A stretch of DNA of 64,000 bases from Candidatus Thiodiazotropha sp. (ex Codakia rugifera) (GCA_025656675.1 JAHXHN010000002.1:475302-539301); one strand, 5' to 3'; counted from the stretch's first letter, positions 9,641 to 22,766 are shown. Notes: a model not told the origin generated them from the sequence alone. Made by a program: numbers and translations.

Positions 9641-10338
9641 TGCGACAGATAGTCCTCGATACCGAAACCACAGGCCTTGAACCTAAGCAGGGCCACAAGA
9701 TCATTGAAATCGGTTGTGTCGAAATGGTGGATCGCCGATTGACCGGTAATAATTTTCATCAATACCTGCAACCGGAGCGGGATATCGATGCGGCAGCGAT
9801 TGAAGTGCACGGTATTACCAATGAGTTTCTGGAGGATAAACCTAAATTCAGGGATGTGGCGAACGACTTCATCGACTATGTGAATGGCGCCGAATTGATT
9901 ATCCACAATGCGCCATTTGATGTCGGGTTTCTTGATCACGAGCTACTACTGATCGACAATCCAGCACGGGTGGATACCCTCTGTGCTGTAACTGACACCC
10001 TGGTTATGGCAAAAAAGATGCATCCGGGGCAGAGAAACAGCCTCGATGCTCTCTGTAAGCGCTATGACATCGACAACTCCCACCGTGAACTGCATGGCGC
10101 TCTACTGGATGCTGAGATACTGGCAGATGTCTATCTTTTGATGACAGGGGGACAGGCTGCACTGGTTCTCGACAGCGCATCGGAGGATGTGAGCGGTGGG
10201 CTTTCTGTCGATGGGATACGGCGACTCCCCGAAAACAGACCACCGTTGAAGGTTGTCTGCGCAAATAAGCAGGAGCTGAAAGCCCATAATCTGCAATTAG
10301 AGGGCATGGGTGAGGGGTGCGTCTGGTTAAAAAACTAA
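9640..10338 (+). CDS. dnaQ: DNA polymerase III epsilon subunit (3'-5' proofreading exonuclease)
   Basis: The 232-residue protein has the DEDDh exonuclease motifs: LDTETTG at the N-terminus, HNAPFDVGFLDHEL in the middle and HGALLDAEILADVYLLMTGGQ toward the C-terminus. Length is normal for the family, with a C-terminal tail for binding the alpha subunit. It proofreads during replication. It is coupled to rnhA by overlap (base 9640) and its end overlaps the convergent fnr gene by four bases. Confidence 0.97.
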   Translation: MRQIVLDTETTGLEPKQGHKIIEIGCVEMVDRRLTGNNFHQYLQPERDIDAAAIEVHGITNEFLEDKPKFRDVANDFIDYVNGAELIIHNAPFDVGFLDHELLLIDNPARVDTLCAVTDTLVMAKKMHPGQRNSLDALCKRYDIDNSHRELHGALLDAEILADVYLLMTGGQAALVLDSASEDVSGGLSVDGIRRLPENRPPLKVVCANKQELKAHNLQLEGMGEGCVWLKN

Positions 10339-11102
10339 ATGCGTGACTGGCTTGATTTTGCGCTGTCAGTGCCTTGCACAATGTCGTATAGCCTTGGTAT
10401 GTCCAGCAACTGGACATGCTTTCTCTCTACATGAAGCAGATTTTCATCTTGAAAGCGTGTGAAAAGACGGCTGACAGTCTCAACGGCAAGTCCCAGGTAG
10501 TTGCCAATTTCATGGCGGGACATGCTAAGAAAAAAATCGCTTGCAGAAAAACCACGCTGTTTGAATCGTTCAGAAAAGCTGAGCAGAAAGGTAGCCAGGC
10601 GCTCTTCGGCACTCTTTTTACCGAGTAAGGTCAACATCTCTGTCTCCTGACCGATTTCACGGCTTAGCAGACGGTACATTTGATGCTGTAGGCTAGGCAT
10701 GATGCAACTTAGAGATTCCAGCTGAGAGAAAGGGATCTCACATACCGCTGTCGTCTCCAGGGCGATCGCGGAACAGGTGTGATTATCATCCTGAATGGCA
10801 TCAAGACCGATTAACTCTCCCGGCAAGTGAAATCCCAGGACCTGTTCACCGCCATCTTCATTCGGTGAGTAGGTTTTGACAGAGCCGCTGGTGATCACAC
10901 GAAGACTATGGAACTTGTCTCCACCGCGATAGAGATGGTCTCCCCGATGGTAGGGGCGGCCGCGTTTTATTATGCCATCAAGGCGCTCCACATCATCCGG
11001 AGTCAACCCCATGGGTAGACACAGTGTCGCGAGACTGCAGTTTTTGCAGGCAACCTTGATGTTTTCAAATGTGACAACTTTTCTGCTAGTCAAAAAATCC
11101 AC
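10335..11102 (-). CDS. fnr: FNR/Anr-family oxygen-sensing transcriptional regulator
   Basis: The 255-residue protein has an N-terminal cysteine cluster (Cys19, Cys22, Cys28) plus Cys110, the four ligands expected for an oxygen-labile [4Fe-4S] cluster. A cyclic-nucleotide-binding fold and a C-terminal helix-turn-helix with ETVSRLFTRFQ follow; E-SR matches the FNR recognition helix for TTGAT half sites. The frame opens with GTG at 11102, but GGAG abuts it directly; the in-frame TTG at 11093 has GGAG 8 bases upstream and may be the real start. A perfect FNR box lies ~63 bases upstream, so autoregulation is likely. Confidence 0.95.
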   Translation of the reverse strand: MDFLTSRKVVTFENIKVACKNCSLATLCLPMGLTPDDVERLDGIIKRGRPYHRGDHLYRGGDKFHSLRVITSGSVKTYSPNEDGGEQVLGFHLPGELIGLDAIQDDNHTCSAIALETTAVCEIPFSQLESLSCIMPSLQHQMYRLLSREIGQETEMLTLLGKKSAEERLATFLLSFSERFKQRGFSASDFFLSMSRHEIGNYLGLAVETVSRLFTRFQDENLLHVERKHVQLLDIPRLYDIVQGTDSAKSSQSRI

Positions 11103-11164
11103 TCCAGCATGACGAGGGCTTTGTTGCCAGGGGCTAGCTCATCTGTCTAATCTTCCAGACTTTC

Positions 11165-11178
11165 TTGATGCGGATCAA
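11165..11178. promoter_or_regulatory. Perfect FNR/Anr box upstream of fnr
   Basis: TTGATGCGGATCAA is an exact match to TTGAT-N4-ATCAA. It lies about 63 bases upstream of the fnr start and downstream of the sulfur-globule protein terminator, so autoregulation of fnr is the simplest reading. Confidence 0.75.
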
Positions 11179-11218
11179 GTCATTTTAGGCTTTTTATTAC
11201 CCGAGATCATGGTGCATT

Positions 11219-11249
11219 AAAAAAGCCGGCCAAAAGGCCGGCTTTTTTT
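11219..11249 (-). terminator. Intrinsic terminator of the sulfur-globule protein gene
   Basis: A stem AGCCGGCC / GGCCGGCT with loop AAAA is flanked by A and T tracts on both sides, so it can work in both directions. It lies about 20 bases after the stop of the gene ending at 11271. Confidence 0.9.
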
Positions 11250-11270
11250 AGCGCTACTAGGCTGACTTGC

Positions 11271-11636
11271 TTATTTGGCAGGTGCAGCTGGAGCGGCAGG
11301 CGCAGCAGGCGCACCTGGATAGCCATAAGGTGCTCCGTAAGGGGCACCATAACCATAAGGGGCACCATAACCATATGGAGCGCCATAGCCACCGTAAGGA
11401 CCGCCATAACCGTAACCATCGTAGCCACGGTAGTAGTTGTTACCGCGACCATAACCGGAACCACGGGCGTTGCCACTCATGCCAAAGCTGAAATCACCAG
11501 AGCCATCGCCCCAGCCATCGCCCCAGCCGTCGTTGTTCCATCCACGGTTACCACCACCTGGACCCCACCACGCAGATGCGCTAGTGGACACGGCTACGAG
11601 AGCGGCGACACTCAGAACTTTAGCAAATTTAGTCAT
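11271..11636 (-). CDS. sgp: Sulfur globule protein (SgpA/SgpB type)
   Basis: The 121-residue precursor has a signal peptide cleaved near [10 protein letters not shown]. The mature protein is almost entirely Gly, Tyr, Pro and Ala, with [21 protein letters not shown] followed by tandem [12 protein letters not shown] repeats and an Ala-Pro tail ([12 protein letters not shown]). This matches the structural proteins that coat periplasmic sulfur globules in purple sulfur bacteria (CV1/CV2 family). It implies that this organism stores elemental sulfur outside the cytoplasm; the dsr operon at 33-47 kb then oxidises it. It stands alone, with its own terminator and a long upstream region. Confidence 0.9.
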   Translation of the reverse strand: MTKFAKVLSVAALVAVSTSASAWWGPGGGNRGWNNDGWGDGWGDGSGDFSFGMSGNARGSGYGRGNNYYRGYDGYGYGGPYGGYGAPYGYGAPYGYGAPYGAPYGYPGAPAAPAAPAAPAK

Positions 11637-14443
<2,807 letters not shown>

Positions 14444-14498
14444 GCCTGTAATGACCATTTTACCAAACATGGCCTTGGCTACACTCAATTATATTTAA

Positions 14499-15806
<1,308 letters not shown>

Positions 15807-15815
15807 TCACCTGTC

Positions 15816-16112
15816 GTGCGACTCGTTATCGCCATATTAATTGGATTGCTGCTGTTTCTGCAGTATCGGTTATGGGTGGGTGAGGGCAGTCTGGCTGAGG
15901 TCAATAATCTCAAGCATGAGATCAGTCAGCTGCAACAGGAGATGATTGGATTGCGTGAGCGGAATCGTGCCTTACAGGCGGAAGTTGAAGATCTACGAAC
16001 GGGCCAAACTGCCATTGAAGAGCGGGCGCGTAGTGAACTGGGGATGATCAAAGAGGGCGAGACCTTCTATCAGGTCATCGCTCCTTCTGATGAAGACGGT
16101 GATGAGCGATAG
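15816..16112 (+). CDS. ftsB: Cell division protein FtsB
   Basis: The 98-residue bitopic protein starts with GTG and reads MRLVIAILIGLLLFLQYRLW, one membrane helix, followed by a coiled coil (~30-75) and the short conserved tail RSELGMIKEGETFYQV. It is part of the FtsQLB divisome complex. Its place between eno and ispD is the classical gammaproteobacterial order. Confidence 0.95.
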   Translation: MRLVIAILIGLLLFLQYRLWVGEGSLAEVNNLKHEISQLQQEMIGLRERNRALQAEVEDLRTGQTAIEERARSELGMIKEGETFYQVIAPSDEDGDER

Positions 16113-16812
16113 CTGCTGGGCAGTCGTCCCTGCTGCTGGTGTTGGGCAGCGTATGGGCAGCGAAATACCCAAGCAGTATCTGCAATTATCCGGACGCCGG
16201 GTTATTGATCACACCTTGGCGCGCCTCCTGAGTCACCCAAAAATCGAGGGTGTCTATGTTGCGCTATCACCGCAGGACAATCATTGGCAGGCATGTGATT
16301 ATGCCGATGATCCTCGGGTTGTGAGGGTGGATGGCGGAGAGCAGCGTTGTCACTCGGTACTCAATGCTTTACACCAGTTGCAACAGCACCAGGCTGCACA
16401 GGAAGCGTGGGTTCTGGTCCACGATGCGGCACGACCCTGCCTCTCCCATGCAGACCTTGATAACTTGATCGTGACACTCATAAATCACCCGGTTGGTGGT
16501 CTGCTTGGGATTCCAGTGCGTGATACACTGAAATCCGTCAATGCTGATGCCGAGGTTGAGGCCACTGTTTCACGTAAGGGATTATGGCATGCATTAACCC
16601 CGCAGATGTTCCGTCTCGGTATATTGACTCATGCCCTTGAAGACGCTATCAGCAAAACTAAATGGGTGACTGATGATGCGAGTGCCATGGAGTTGGCAGG
16701 CTACCGTCCAAAGATGATCGAGGGCGAGGCAGGCAATTTGAAGATTACCCGCCCGGAAGATCTACTGTTGGCATCTGATATGCTCAGTCGTCCTGATTCC
16801 AACCAAAGTTAA
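16102..16812 (+). CDS. ispD: 2-C-methyl-D-erythritol 4-phosphate cytidylyltransferase
   Basis: The protein carries the nucleotidyltransferase signature VVPAAGVGQRMGSEIPKQY and VHDAARPCL, followed by ALTPQMFR and the C-terminal KITRPEDLLLA. It uses CTP, supplied by PyrG, in the non-mevalonate isoprenoid pathway. An in-frame ATG at 16090 is possible, but the ATG at 16102 fits the family start better (MSDSCWAVVPAAG). It overlaps the end of ftsB. Its stop codon lies at the edge of an inverted-repeat element. Confidence 0.95.
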   Translation: MSDSCWAVVPAAGVGQRMGSEIPKQYLQLSGRRVIDHTLARLLSHPKIEGVYVALSPQDNHWQACDYADDPRVVRVDGGEQRCHSVLNALHQLQQHQAAQEAWVLVHDAARPCLSHADLDNLIVTLINHPVGGLLGIPVRDTLKSVNADAEVEATVSRKGLWHALTPQMFRLGILTHALEDAISKTKWVTDDASAMELAGYRPKMIEGEAGNLKITRPEDLLLASDMLSRPDSNQS

Positions 16813-16963
16813 ACCTAGAAACAGCAGTTGAGCGCTTTGAGTAACTGGCAAATGATGGGTTTAATGGGGGTTGCGGACAATCAAGCAATCACCCATTGGG
16901 TGAATGCCCTTACGATCACCAAGAGATGCACACCGGAGGTTGTTCAACTGCCGTTTCTAGGTT
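16812..16963. repeat. MITE-like element with 20-base terminal inverted repeats
   Basis: Left terminus 16812-16831 (AACCTAGAAACAGCAGTTGA) and right terminus 16944-16963 are inverted copies matching at 19 of 20 positions, enclosing 112 bases with no coding frame. The element fills the space between two convergent genes, and the stop codons of ispD (16810-16812) and of the HDOD gene (16962-16964) lie in or next to the repeats. No target-site duplication is evident. It could fold into a long hairpin and end transcription from both sides. Confidence 0.7.
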
Positions 16964-18215
16964 AAAGCGCTAACAGTTCGCGCAGTTCCCGGATCCGCTC
17001 CTTAGCATTCTCAAGAATGCCAATGGAGTGTCGCGGTGTCAGTTTGCCCAATGCCAGTTTGTGAAAAGCCGGGACCAGGTCCAGGCGTGGTAGATCGGAC
17101 ATTTTAGGTGTGCCGATATAAGCATGCAGTTGTGCAATCACCACAAGGTCGACATAGTCGGGATCGTGGTTGATATCTTCCATCCAATCCTCTGCATGCA
17201 ATGCAGCCTGGACAAAATAGTCAGGAAATTGCCATTTGCGCAGTACCATGGCACCCACTTCGGCCTTCAGATTGTTAATGATCTGATCGAGTAATTGGGG
17301 ATTTTCCGACAAACCGGGATTGCTGCGGGCCGCACCCAGGATCGCAAGTGCGCCGATATCGTGTAAAAGCCCGCATAGCATGGCTTGATCGGGTGCTAGG
17401 CCTGGCGTGACCTGTGCCAATTCGTGGCAGATGGGTGCCACATAGCTGAGGTGCCTCCAGAGATGGATCATACGATTCTGCAAGGGTTTTGAACGGCTGT
17501 GAAACAGTTTGCCCAAGGCAAAGCTGATGACCAGATTGTGGGTAACCGATCGTCCCAGGCGTGTGACAGCATCGGGGAGATTGTCGATCTGTTGTTTACC
17601 TCGATAAGCAGCACTGTTAACCACGTTGATAATACGTGCCGCCACGGTAGGGTCAGCCTGTACTACCTGGGCAATCTCCTCGCTGTCGGTATGCGTATCA
17701 TTGATCACTTTTGCGATACGCATTGTGATATCCGGCATGCTTGGAAGCTCTAACGAATCGTTTTGTATCGCTTCATAGAAATCCCAATAAAGCTTAGCCT
17801 CAGGGCCGCTGCTGTCTATCAGTTCGATGGGTTGACTGGAGCGTTTATTGACGACCGGAGGAAGACGGGAGATGGCTTCAAACAACTCCCGGGGTATACA
17901 GAGCAGATCCACTGCAGTAGCTGCGAGAATATCAACCTTGTTAGGCGTGCCATCCACCAATGGCAATAGACTGCAGTCCTGTTCGGCTAGGCAGTGTATT
18001 TGTCTCCCTTCCTGGGTTGATTTCACTACATCCCCTTCCAGCAGATAATAGATTTGGTTGTCTGTCTCGCCTATATTGGCGATCTTTGAACCCGCATTTT
18101 TGTGCTCAATATGGGTCTCGGCGAGGATGTAATTCAGTATCCTTTTAGGTAACCCGCGTAGAATCGATATTTTCTTGACTCTGTTAGCGCTGACGGCGGT
18201 TACTCGTTGAATCAT
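16962..18215 (-). CDS. Cyclic-nucleotide-binding-like / HDOD domain signalling protein
   Basis: The 417-residue protein has an N-terminal cNMP-binding beta-barrel fold (~20-125, GETDNQIYYLLEGDV) followed by an HDOD domain (~150-350). HDOD features seen are LPSMPDITMRIAKVIND, VVQADPTVAARIINVVNSAAY, the AVTRLGRSVTHNLVISFAL stretch and GLLHDIGALAILG. HDOD domains are HD-like helical modules usually lacking hydrolase activity and act in signalling. No HTH or output enzyme is visible. The last codons run into the inverted-repeat element. Confidence 0.85.
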   Translation of the reverse strand: MIQRVTAVSANRVKKISILRGLPKRILNYILAETHIEHKNAGSKIANIGETDNQIYYLLEGDVVKSTQEGRQIHCLAEQDCSLLPLVDGTPNKVDILAATAVDLLCIPRELFEAISRLPPVVNKRSSQPIELIDSSGPEAKLYWDFYEAIQNDSLELPSMPDITMRIAKVINDTHTDSEEIAQVVQADPTVAARIINVVNSAAYRGKQQIDNLPDAVTRLGRSVTHNLVISFALGKLFHSRSKPLQNRMIHLWRHLSYVAPICHELAQVTPGLAPDQAMLCGLLHDIGALAILGAARSNPGLSENPQLLDQIINNLKAEVGAMVLRKWQFPDYFVQAALHAEDWMEDINHDPDYVDLVVIAQLHAYIGTPKMSDLPRLDLVPAFHKLALGKLTPRHSIGILENAKERIRELRELLAL

Positions 18216-18358
18216 CTTGATTGGTGCTCAGGTAGTGATTAGGGTGATAGGTAACTGAGGTATCTATTAAAGGTACCTTGATGTTCAATATTCTGTATTC
18301 TCATGGGATACATTAGCGACCCAAAGAGCAAACTCTTTACAAGTGCTGGAGACTACGC

Positions 18359-18442
18359 ATGACCCTGAAGCGACAAATTCAGGTGAACTGGAATAGTCGC
18401 TATCCGACAATCCTGTGTGTAAGTTCAATCTTGGTATTTTAA
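18359..18442 (+). CDS. Possible 27-residue leader peptide coupled to ispF
   Basis: ATG at 18359 has GGAG 7 bases upstream and opens a 27-codon frame ([16 protein letters not shown]..., hydrophobic end) whose TAA overlaps the ATG at 18442 (TAATG). The overlap would allow reinitiation into ispF. It may instead be a relic or chance frame; nothing but position and ribosome site supports it. Confidence 0.25.
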   Translation: MTLKRQIQVNWNSRYPTILCVSSILVF

Positions 18443-18936
18443 TGGTGAATGGCATGCGTATTGGACAGGGCTTTGATGCCCATTGTTTTGAGACTGGCTC
18501 CCGTTTGATATTAGGGGGTGTAGAAATACCCCATAATCAGGGACTGAAAGCTCACTCAGACGGGGATGTATTGATTCATGCCTTGTGTGATGCCCTGCTA
18601 GGGGCTGCAGGCCTTGGCGATATCGGCCGACATTTTCCTGACACTGATTCAACCTATGCTGATATCGACAGCAGGGTGTTACTGCGTCACGTAGTCGAAC
18701 TTCTTTTTTCAACGGGTTGGCAGTTGGTCAATACGGATCTTACTGCGGTTGCACAACAACCCAAGCTGGCGCCCTACATCGCCGCTATGCGACAACATCT
18801 GGCCGAGGACCTGCGGGTAGGGCCCGAGCGGGTGAACATTAAGGCCACTACCACTGAAGGAATGGGGTTCACAGGGAGGGAGGAAGGCATTGCTGCGTTT
18901 GCCATAGTCTTATTGGAGGAATGTCAGGTTGATTGA
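18442..18936 (+). CDS. ispF: 2-C-methyl-D-erythritol 2,4-cyclodiphosphate synthase
   Basis: The core reads [25 protein letters not shown] with the metal ligands Asp-x-His, [29 protein letters not shown], and the C-terminal [22 protein letters not shown]; complete for the family. It follows IspD in the non-mevalonate pathway. Starts at 18415 (GTG), 18442 and 18454 are all in frame; 18454 gives the usual family N-terminus, while 18442 overlaps a short upstream frame in a TAATG junction. The end overlaps truD by eight bases. Confidence 0.95.
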   Translation: MVNGMRIGQGFDAHCFETGSRLILGGVEIPHNQGLKAHSDGDVLIHALCDALLGAAGLGDIGRHFPDTDSTYADIDSRVLLRHVVELLFSTGWQLVNTDLTAVAQQPKLAPYIAAMRQHLAEDLRVGPERVNIKATTTEGMGFTGREEGIAAFAIVLLEECQVD

Positions 18937-19969
18937 GTATCCCTGGACACCGCTCCAGGAGATGCCCTGTGCCATGGGTGATCCGGTAGGCGAGGCGTTG
19001 ATGCGTGCAACAGCAGATGATTTCCAGGTCGATGAGGTGCTTGGATTTGATCCGGATGACGAGGGTGAGCACCTACTCCTGCATATCAGAAAACGGGATA
19101 CCAACACCCATTGGCTTGCCGGTCAATTGGCCAAACTTGCAGGCATTCCCAATCGGGATGTCAGTTATGCCGGTATGAAGGATCGGCATGCGGTCACGAC
19201 CCAGTGGTTTTCGCTGCGATTGGTCGACAAACCTGAGCCGGACTGGCGATCCCTGGACCCTGAACTGATCCAAATATTGGCTGTGCATCGACACCGACGG
19301 AAATTGCGTCGAGGAAGCTTACAGGGTAATCGTTTCTGCATACGGCTCAGACAACTGAATGCTGATTCGAAGCAGATCGAGCAGAGACTGCAACAGTTAC
19401 ACGATGGGGGTATGCCTAACTATTTCGGTGAACAGCGCTTTGGTCGTGATTACAGCAATCTTACCCAGTCGGATCAGCTCTTTTCAGGTAAGAGACATCG
19501 TATTGACCGGCAGTTGCGTGGACTGATGATCTCCGCAGTACGTTCCCAACTGTTCAATCAGGTATTAGCGGAAAGGATACGCATGGCGTCGTGGCACATG
19601 CCTTTGCAGGGTGACTATTATATGCTGGAGGGTAGCCGTTCAGGGTTTGTGGATGATACTGAGGACCCGCATCTGGCAACACGATGCCAACAGCAGGATA
19701 TACACCCGTCGGGGCCTCTGTGGGGGCGTGGTCGCTCTCCGGTCAGTGGCGAGACAGCTGCCTTGGAAACCCGAGTGCTGCAACCTTTTGCTGATTGGCG
19801 GGACGGACTGGAGCATGTCGGACTGTCTCAGGAGCGCAGATCACTACGGGTAAGGCTGAAAAGTCTGGAATGGCGCTTTACGCATGAGGGTGACCTGGTG
19901 TTGGATTTTTTCCTGCCCGCCGGCTGCTTCGCTACAGTACTGCTTCGTGAGCTGATTTCCCCTGTTTAA
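18929..19969 (+). CDS. truD: tRNA pseudouridine(13) synthase TruD
   Basis: The 346-residue protein begins at TTG with GGAGGA upstream and overlaps ispF. The TruD catalytic motif is [16 protein letters not shown] (catalytic Asp in KDRHA), preceded by [10 protein letters not shown] and followed by [14 protein letters not shown]. It modifies U13 in tRNA-Glu. The ispF-truD order is standard for gammaproteobacteria, but surE, which normally follows, is absent here. Confidence 0.96.
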   Translation: MIEYPWTPLQEMPCAMGDPVGEALMRATADDFQVDEVLGFDPDDEGEHLLLHIRKRDTNTHWLAGQLAKLAGIPNRDVSYAGMKDRHAVTTQWFSLRLVDKPEPDWRSLDPELIQILAVHRHRRKLRRGSLQGNRFCIRLRQLNADSKQIEQRLQQLHDGGMPNYFGEQRFGRDYSNLTQSDQLFSGKRHRIDRQLRGLMISAVRSQLFNQVLAERIRMASWHMPLQGDYYMLEGSRSGFVDDTEDPHLATRCQQQDIHPSGPLWGRGRSPVSGETAALETRVLQPFADWRDGLEHVGLSQERRSLRVRLKSLEWRFTHEGDLVLDFFLPAGCFATVLLRELISPV

Positions 19970-20068
19970 TGGGGGTGGTAAAAGGCGTCTACAGGGATAG
20001 GATTGGCTACAGGCATTGTGTGGAAATGTATCATTGAAAAAGCGTACCAAACGGTAGAGACAGTCAGT

Positions 20069-21112
20069 ATGAAAGGCTCACTTCACCATCTATGTTGTGC
20101 GGTTCAACGGAATTGCCATATTTCGGACGCTCGTCATGGCACCGATTACGGCCTTTGCACCTATCTGTTGAAAATGCGCGAATATTATCGCTGGGAGAAC
20201 GGGCTGGATTATGGTGCTTCACTGACCAACGAGTCGGTAGGGGAGTGGCTCACTGAGAGAGAGGAGCTTTGGGACTCCTTGAGTGAGGATGATTTTGTTT
20301 CGTTGCCGCTGCGTGATCAAGTGTTCGACCCCTTTGATGTGGATACAATCAATGATCACCTTGAGCCGCTTGGTTTGGTCTACAGTGCGGGCTATGGTTC
20401 GAAGAACAAACCCCTCTTTTTTTTAGGCCACCTGGAACGACGAGAAGAGCCTGGCGGTGCGTCGGTATGGGTTGCGGGACGCGAATTGGCTCGTGACCTG
20501 ATGGCGCCTGCCGCAATGTGTCAGGGTGACCGTATTTTTATTCGCCGTGAATCCTTCAGACGCCTGTTATGGGAAAAGCTGGAAAGCTGGCGTTGGCAAC
20601 GCCCAGACAATGCGCTGGGCCGTGCCTTTGCCAACTACAATTTTGAAGATGATCTGGAAGCGGCACTCGATAAGATGGTTGAAAAGGAGTTGGATGTTGT
20701 ATTGCTGCATGAGCAGGGTGAGTATTTGGCAGGGCAGCAACTGGGAGAAATCTGGAACCGGATGATATTAGATCTCGGCCATTCCCCGGCAGAGTTGATG
20801 GCACGTGCAGTGCGTGATCATTGGGCCGATTGCCAAGTCACTCTACCAGGTCTACTGGAGATTGAGGATCAAGCATCGGTACATTTTTACATCGGAGGGC
20901 TGGGCGGCATGCGCAAGGTTATCTTTCCAAGTCTTATTGCTGCTTACGAGGCATGGTCTAAAGAGGATGATTGGGAGCCCTTAAAAAGGATTATTGAACA
21001 GGGAGAACGACATTGGTCAGCATTGGCTAAGCAGCTGGTAGTGATGTACAAGGAACATCCAGATGAAGCATTGAGTGGGATCAAATCACTCATAGAGGCC
21101 AATACACTTTGA
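20069..21112 (+). CDS. Conserved protein of unknown function
   Basis: A soluble, acidic protein of about 347 residues (MKGSLHHLCCAVQRNCHISDARHGTDYGLCTYLLKMREYYRWE...). A TTG at 20003 would add 22 unconvincing residues, so ATG 20069 is chosen. A compact N-terminal region with cysteines and histidines (CC, NCHISDARH) is followed by alpha/beta sequence; no known catalytic motif is visible. I have a weak recollection of similar proteins in other sulfur bacteria under a family name derived from Syntrophobacter (Sfum_1244), but cannot verify it. It occupies the slot where surE lies in relatives. Confidence 0.75.
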   Translation: MKGSLHHLCCAVQRNCHISDARHGTDYGLCTYLLKMREYYRWENGLDYGASLTNESVGEWLTEREELWDSLSEDDFVSLPLRDQVFDPFDVDTINDHLEPLGLVYSAGYGSKNKPLFFLGHLERREEPGGASVWVAGRELARDLMAPAAMCQGDRIFIRRESFRRLLWEKLESWRWQRPDNALGRAFANYNFEDDLEAALDKMVEKELDVVLLHEQGEYLAGQQLGEIWNRMILDLGHSPAELMARAVRDHWADCQVTLPGLLEIEDQASVHFYIGGLGGMRKVIFPSLIAAYEAWSKEDDWEPLKRIIEQGERHWSALAKQLVVMYKEHPDEALSGIKSLIEANTL

Positions 21113-21201
21113 GCCTGATCCGACAAGCCGTTGCAGATGCAACATGATTGATTGCCGTGTCACATCAGGGCTTAACCTGAACTCACCGTCACGGATTCAT
21201 T

Positions 21202-21519
21202 TTAATTAAATTGAGTCTCTTCCGGTTCGCCATTGTTATCGATAATCACTTGTTTGACACCGTTCATACGAGAAAGAATATATCCACCCATCATCAGGGC
21301 AAGCTTTTCGTTGTTGGTTTCGAGGGCAGCCAACAGTTTACTGGCTGCCAGTTGACATCGTTGAATTTGATTGGGATGACTAATCCACTTTTGACCCATT
21401 TGCCAGCCCTCATCCATGTCTTTGTCCATTTTGATAAATGAGTTGCTCATGGCCTGTATGTATTCCGAAGTAACCTCCAGGTCCATTGACCAGTCATCAA
21501 TAATCAGATTTAGTTGCAT
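21202..21519 (-). CDS. Hypothetical protein, 105 residues
   Basis: A helical acidic protein (MQLNLIIDDWSMDLEVTSEYIQAMSNSFIKMDKDMDEGWQMGQ...) with a C-terminal stretch SRMNGVKQVIIDNNGEPEETQFN. A short ribosome-like GGAG lies close to the ATG. No signal peptide or membrane segment. Family not recognised; codon use and amino-acid content look genuine. Confidence 0.65.
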   Translation of the reverse strand: MQLNLIIDDWSMDLEVTSEYIQAMSNSFIKMDKDMDEGWQMGQKWISHPNQIQRCQLAASKLLAALETNNEKLALMMGGYILSRMNGVKQVIIDNNGEPEETQFN

Positions 21520-21706
21520 GCTCCGAAAATCCTCAGTTGATCGCTATATGTGTTGTGTCGTTAGGGTTGAAAAATGAGCTTATTCAGTAATGAAGCTACA
21601 CACCTGAGGGTTTACCAACCTGTGTTCGGGGTGGTCATGATAATACAAAAGCTGCTCAGGAATTCAGTTGTTTATAATCAAGCCCAATAGAGGCAAAATC
21701 AAGCTT

Positions 21707-22108
21707 ATGGACGATCGGGAATTACTTGTATTGGTTGAATTAGGCGGCTATCCCAATTTTGTACCGCTCTATCAGCGTATGGGTTATCGGGTGGAAATGG
21801 TCAACTCAGTACGTAAAGCCCAGACCTGGCTTAAAAAGCATAGTCCGTCGGTAGTGGTTGCCGAGTTTTATGCTGATCCTCAGTTTCGAGATCGACTCAG
21901 TAACCTTGAATCCTTGTTAGCTACCCTGCAACGCTATGATATCGAAGCAAAAGTTATCGTATTTATCGATAGCAAATACCTGGAGAATCTACAAAAGGTA
22001 AAGACACGGTATTCAGTGCATGCCGTGTTGACCTTTCCTATTGATGAGAAGAATTTACAAGCTGCATTAGAAGCAGTTGAAGGAGCGTCGGATGCTGGTG
22101 GAGATTGA
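21707..22108 (+). CDS. Hypothetical protein, receiver-like fold
   Basis: About 133 residues starting MDDRELLVLVELGGYP; a TTG start at 21668 would add 13 residues. The alternating beta/alpha pattern (ELLVLVEL, SVVVAEFYADP, KVIVFIDS, AVLTFPIDEKNLQAALEAV) resembles a response-regulator receiver. The acidic triad is not convincingly present, so this would be a pseudo-receiver. The end overlaps the start of the dioxygenase gene, so the two are probably co-translated. Confidence 0.65.
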   Translation: MDDRELLVLVELGGYPNFVPLYQRMGYRVEMVNSVRKAQTWLKKHSPSVVVAEFYADPQFRDRLSNLESLLATLQRYDIEAKVIVFIDSKYLENLQKVKTRYSVHAVLTFPIDEKNLQAALEAVEGASDAGGD

Positions 22109-22766
22109 AGGTTTTCTGCAGCAGGCACAACTAAACAAGATCGATGAGGTATTGTCACAGGCGAACTTTGTCGATGGTAAATTGACTGCTGGCAAAGCGG
22201 CCCAGCGGGTCAAGAACAACCAGGAACTGAATGGTGAGCCAAAGCAGATGGAGTTGCTGATCCGAATACTCACCAGTGCGATGGCACATAACGCCACTTT
22301 TCGCTCAGCAGTCCTGCCCTATCGAATGGCTGACCCCATTTTTGCACGTTATCAACCGGGAATGACCTATGGGAAGCATGTAGATGATCCGCTAATGGGA
22401 CTCAGCGGGCAGCGATTCCGCAGTGATGTATCGATGACGATTTTTCTCCGGGACCCCGATACCTATGAAGGGGGTGAATTGGTTGTTCGTACAACTTTTG
22501 GTGAAAAACGGGTCAAATTGAAGGCAGGTAGTGCAGTCATTTATCCCTCTTCAAGCCTGCATCAGGTCGCTGAAGTGAGTGGTGGTGAACGTCTGGTGGC
22601 ACTTGCATGGATTCAAAGTTATGTACGAGACCCGGCACAGCGTGAGTTGCTGTATGAACTGGATCTGGCTCGTGAACATTTGTTGGCTACAGCAGCAGAT
22701 GATGAGACTACCGGCCTGGTAGATAAGTCTTATGCGAATCTATTGCGGATGTGGGCGGATGTATAG
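22092..22766 (+). CDS. piuC: Fe(II)/2-oxoglutarate-dependent PKHD-type hydroxylase, PiuC/YbiX-like
   Basis: The 224-residue protein reads MLVEIEGFLQQAQLNKIDEVL and contains the iron-binding His-x-Asp in YGKHVDDPLMG, the distal His in SSSLHQVAEV and the oxoglutarate-contacting Arg in GGERLVALAWIQS. These match the PiuC/YbiX family, which is often iron-regulated and linked to siderophore uptake; no receptor gene is nearby. The start at 22092 has AAGGAG seven bases upstream, overlapping the previous gene. Confidence 0.9.
   Translation: MLVEIEGFLQQAQLNKIDEVLSQANFVDGKLTAGKAAQRVKNNQELNGEPKQMELLIRILTSAMAHNATFRSAVLPYRMADPIFARYQPGMTYGKHVDDPLMGLSGQRFRSDVSMTIFLRDPDTYEGGELVVRTTFGEKRVKLKAGSAVIYPSSSLHQVAEVSGGERLVALAWIQSYVRDPAQRELLYELDLAREHLLATAADDETTGLVDKSYANLLRMWADV

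Noticed and set aside
11267-11491. Histidine/arginine-rich plus-strand frame
   Set aside because: Antisense to the Gly/Tyr repeats of the sulfur globule protein; composition is a by-product of the repeats.
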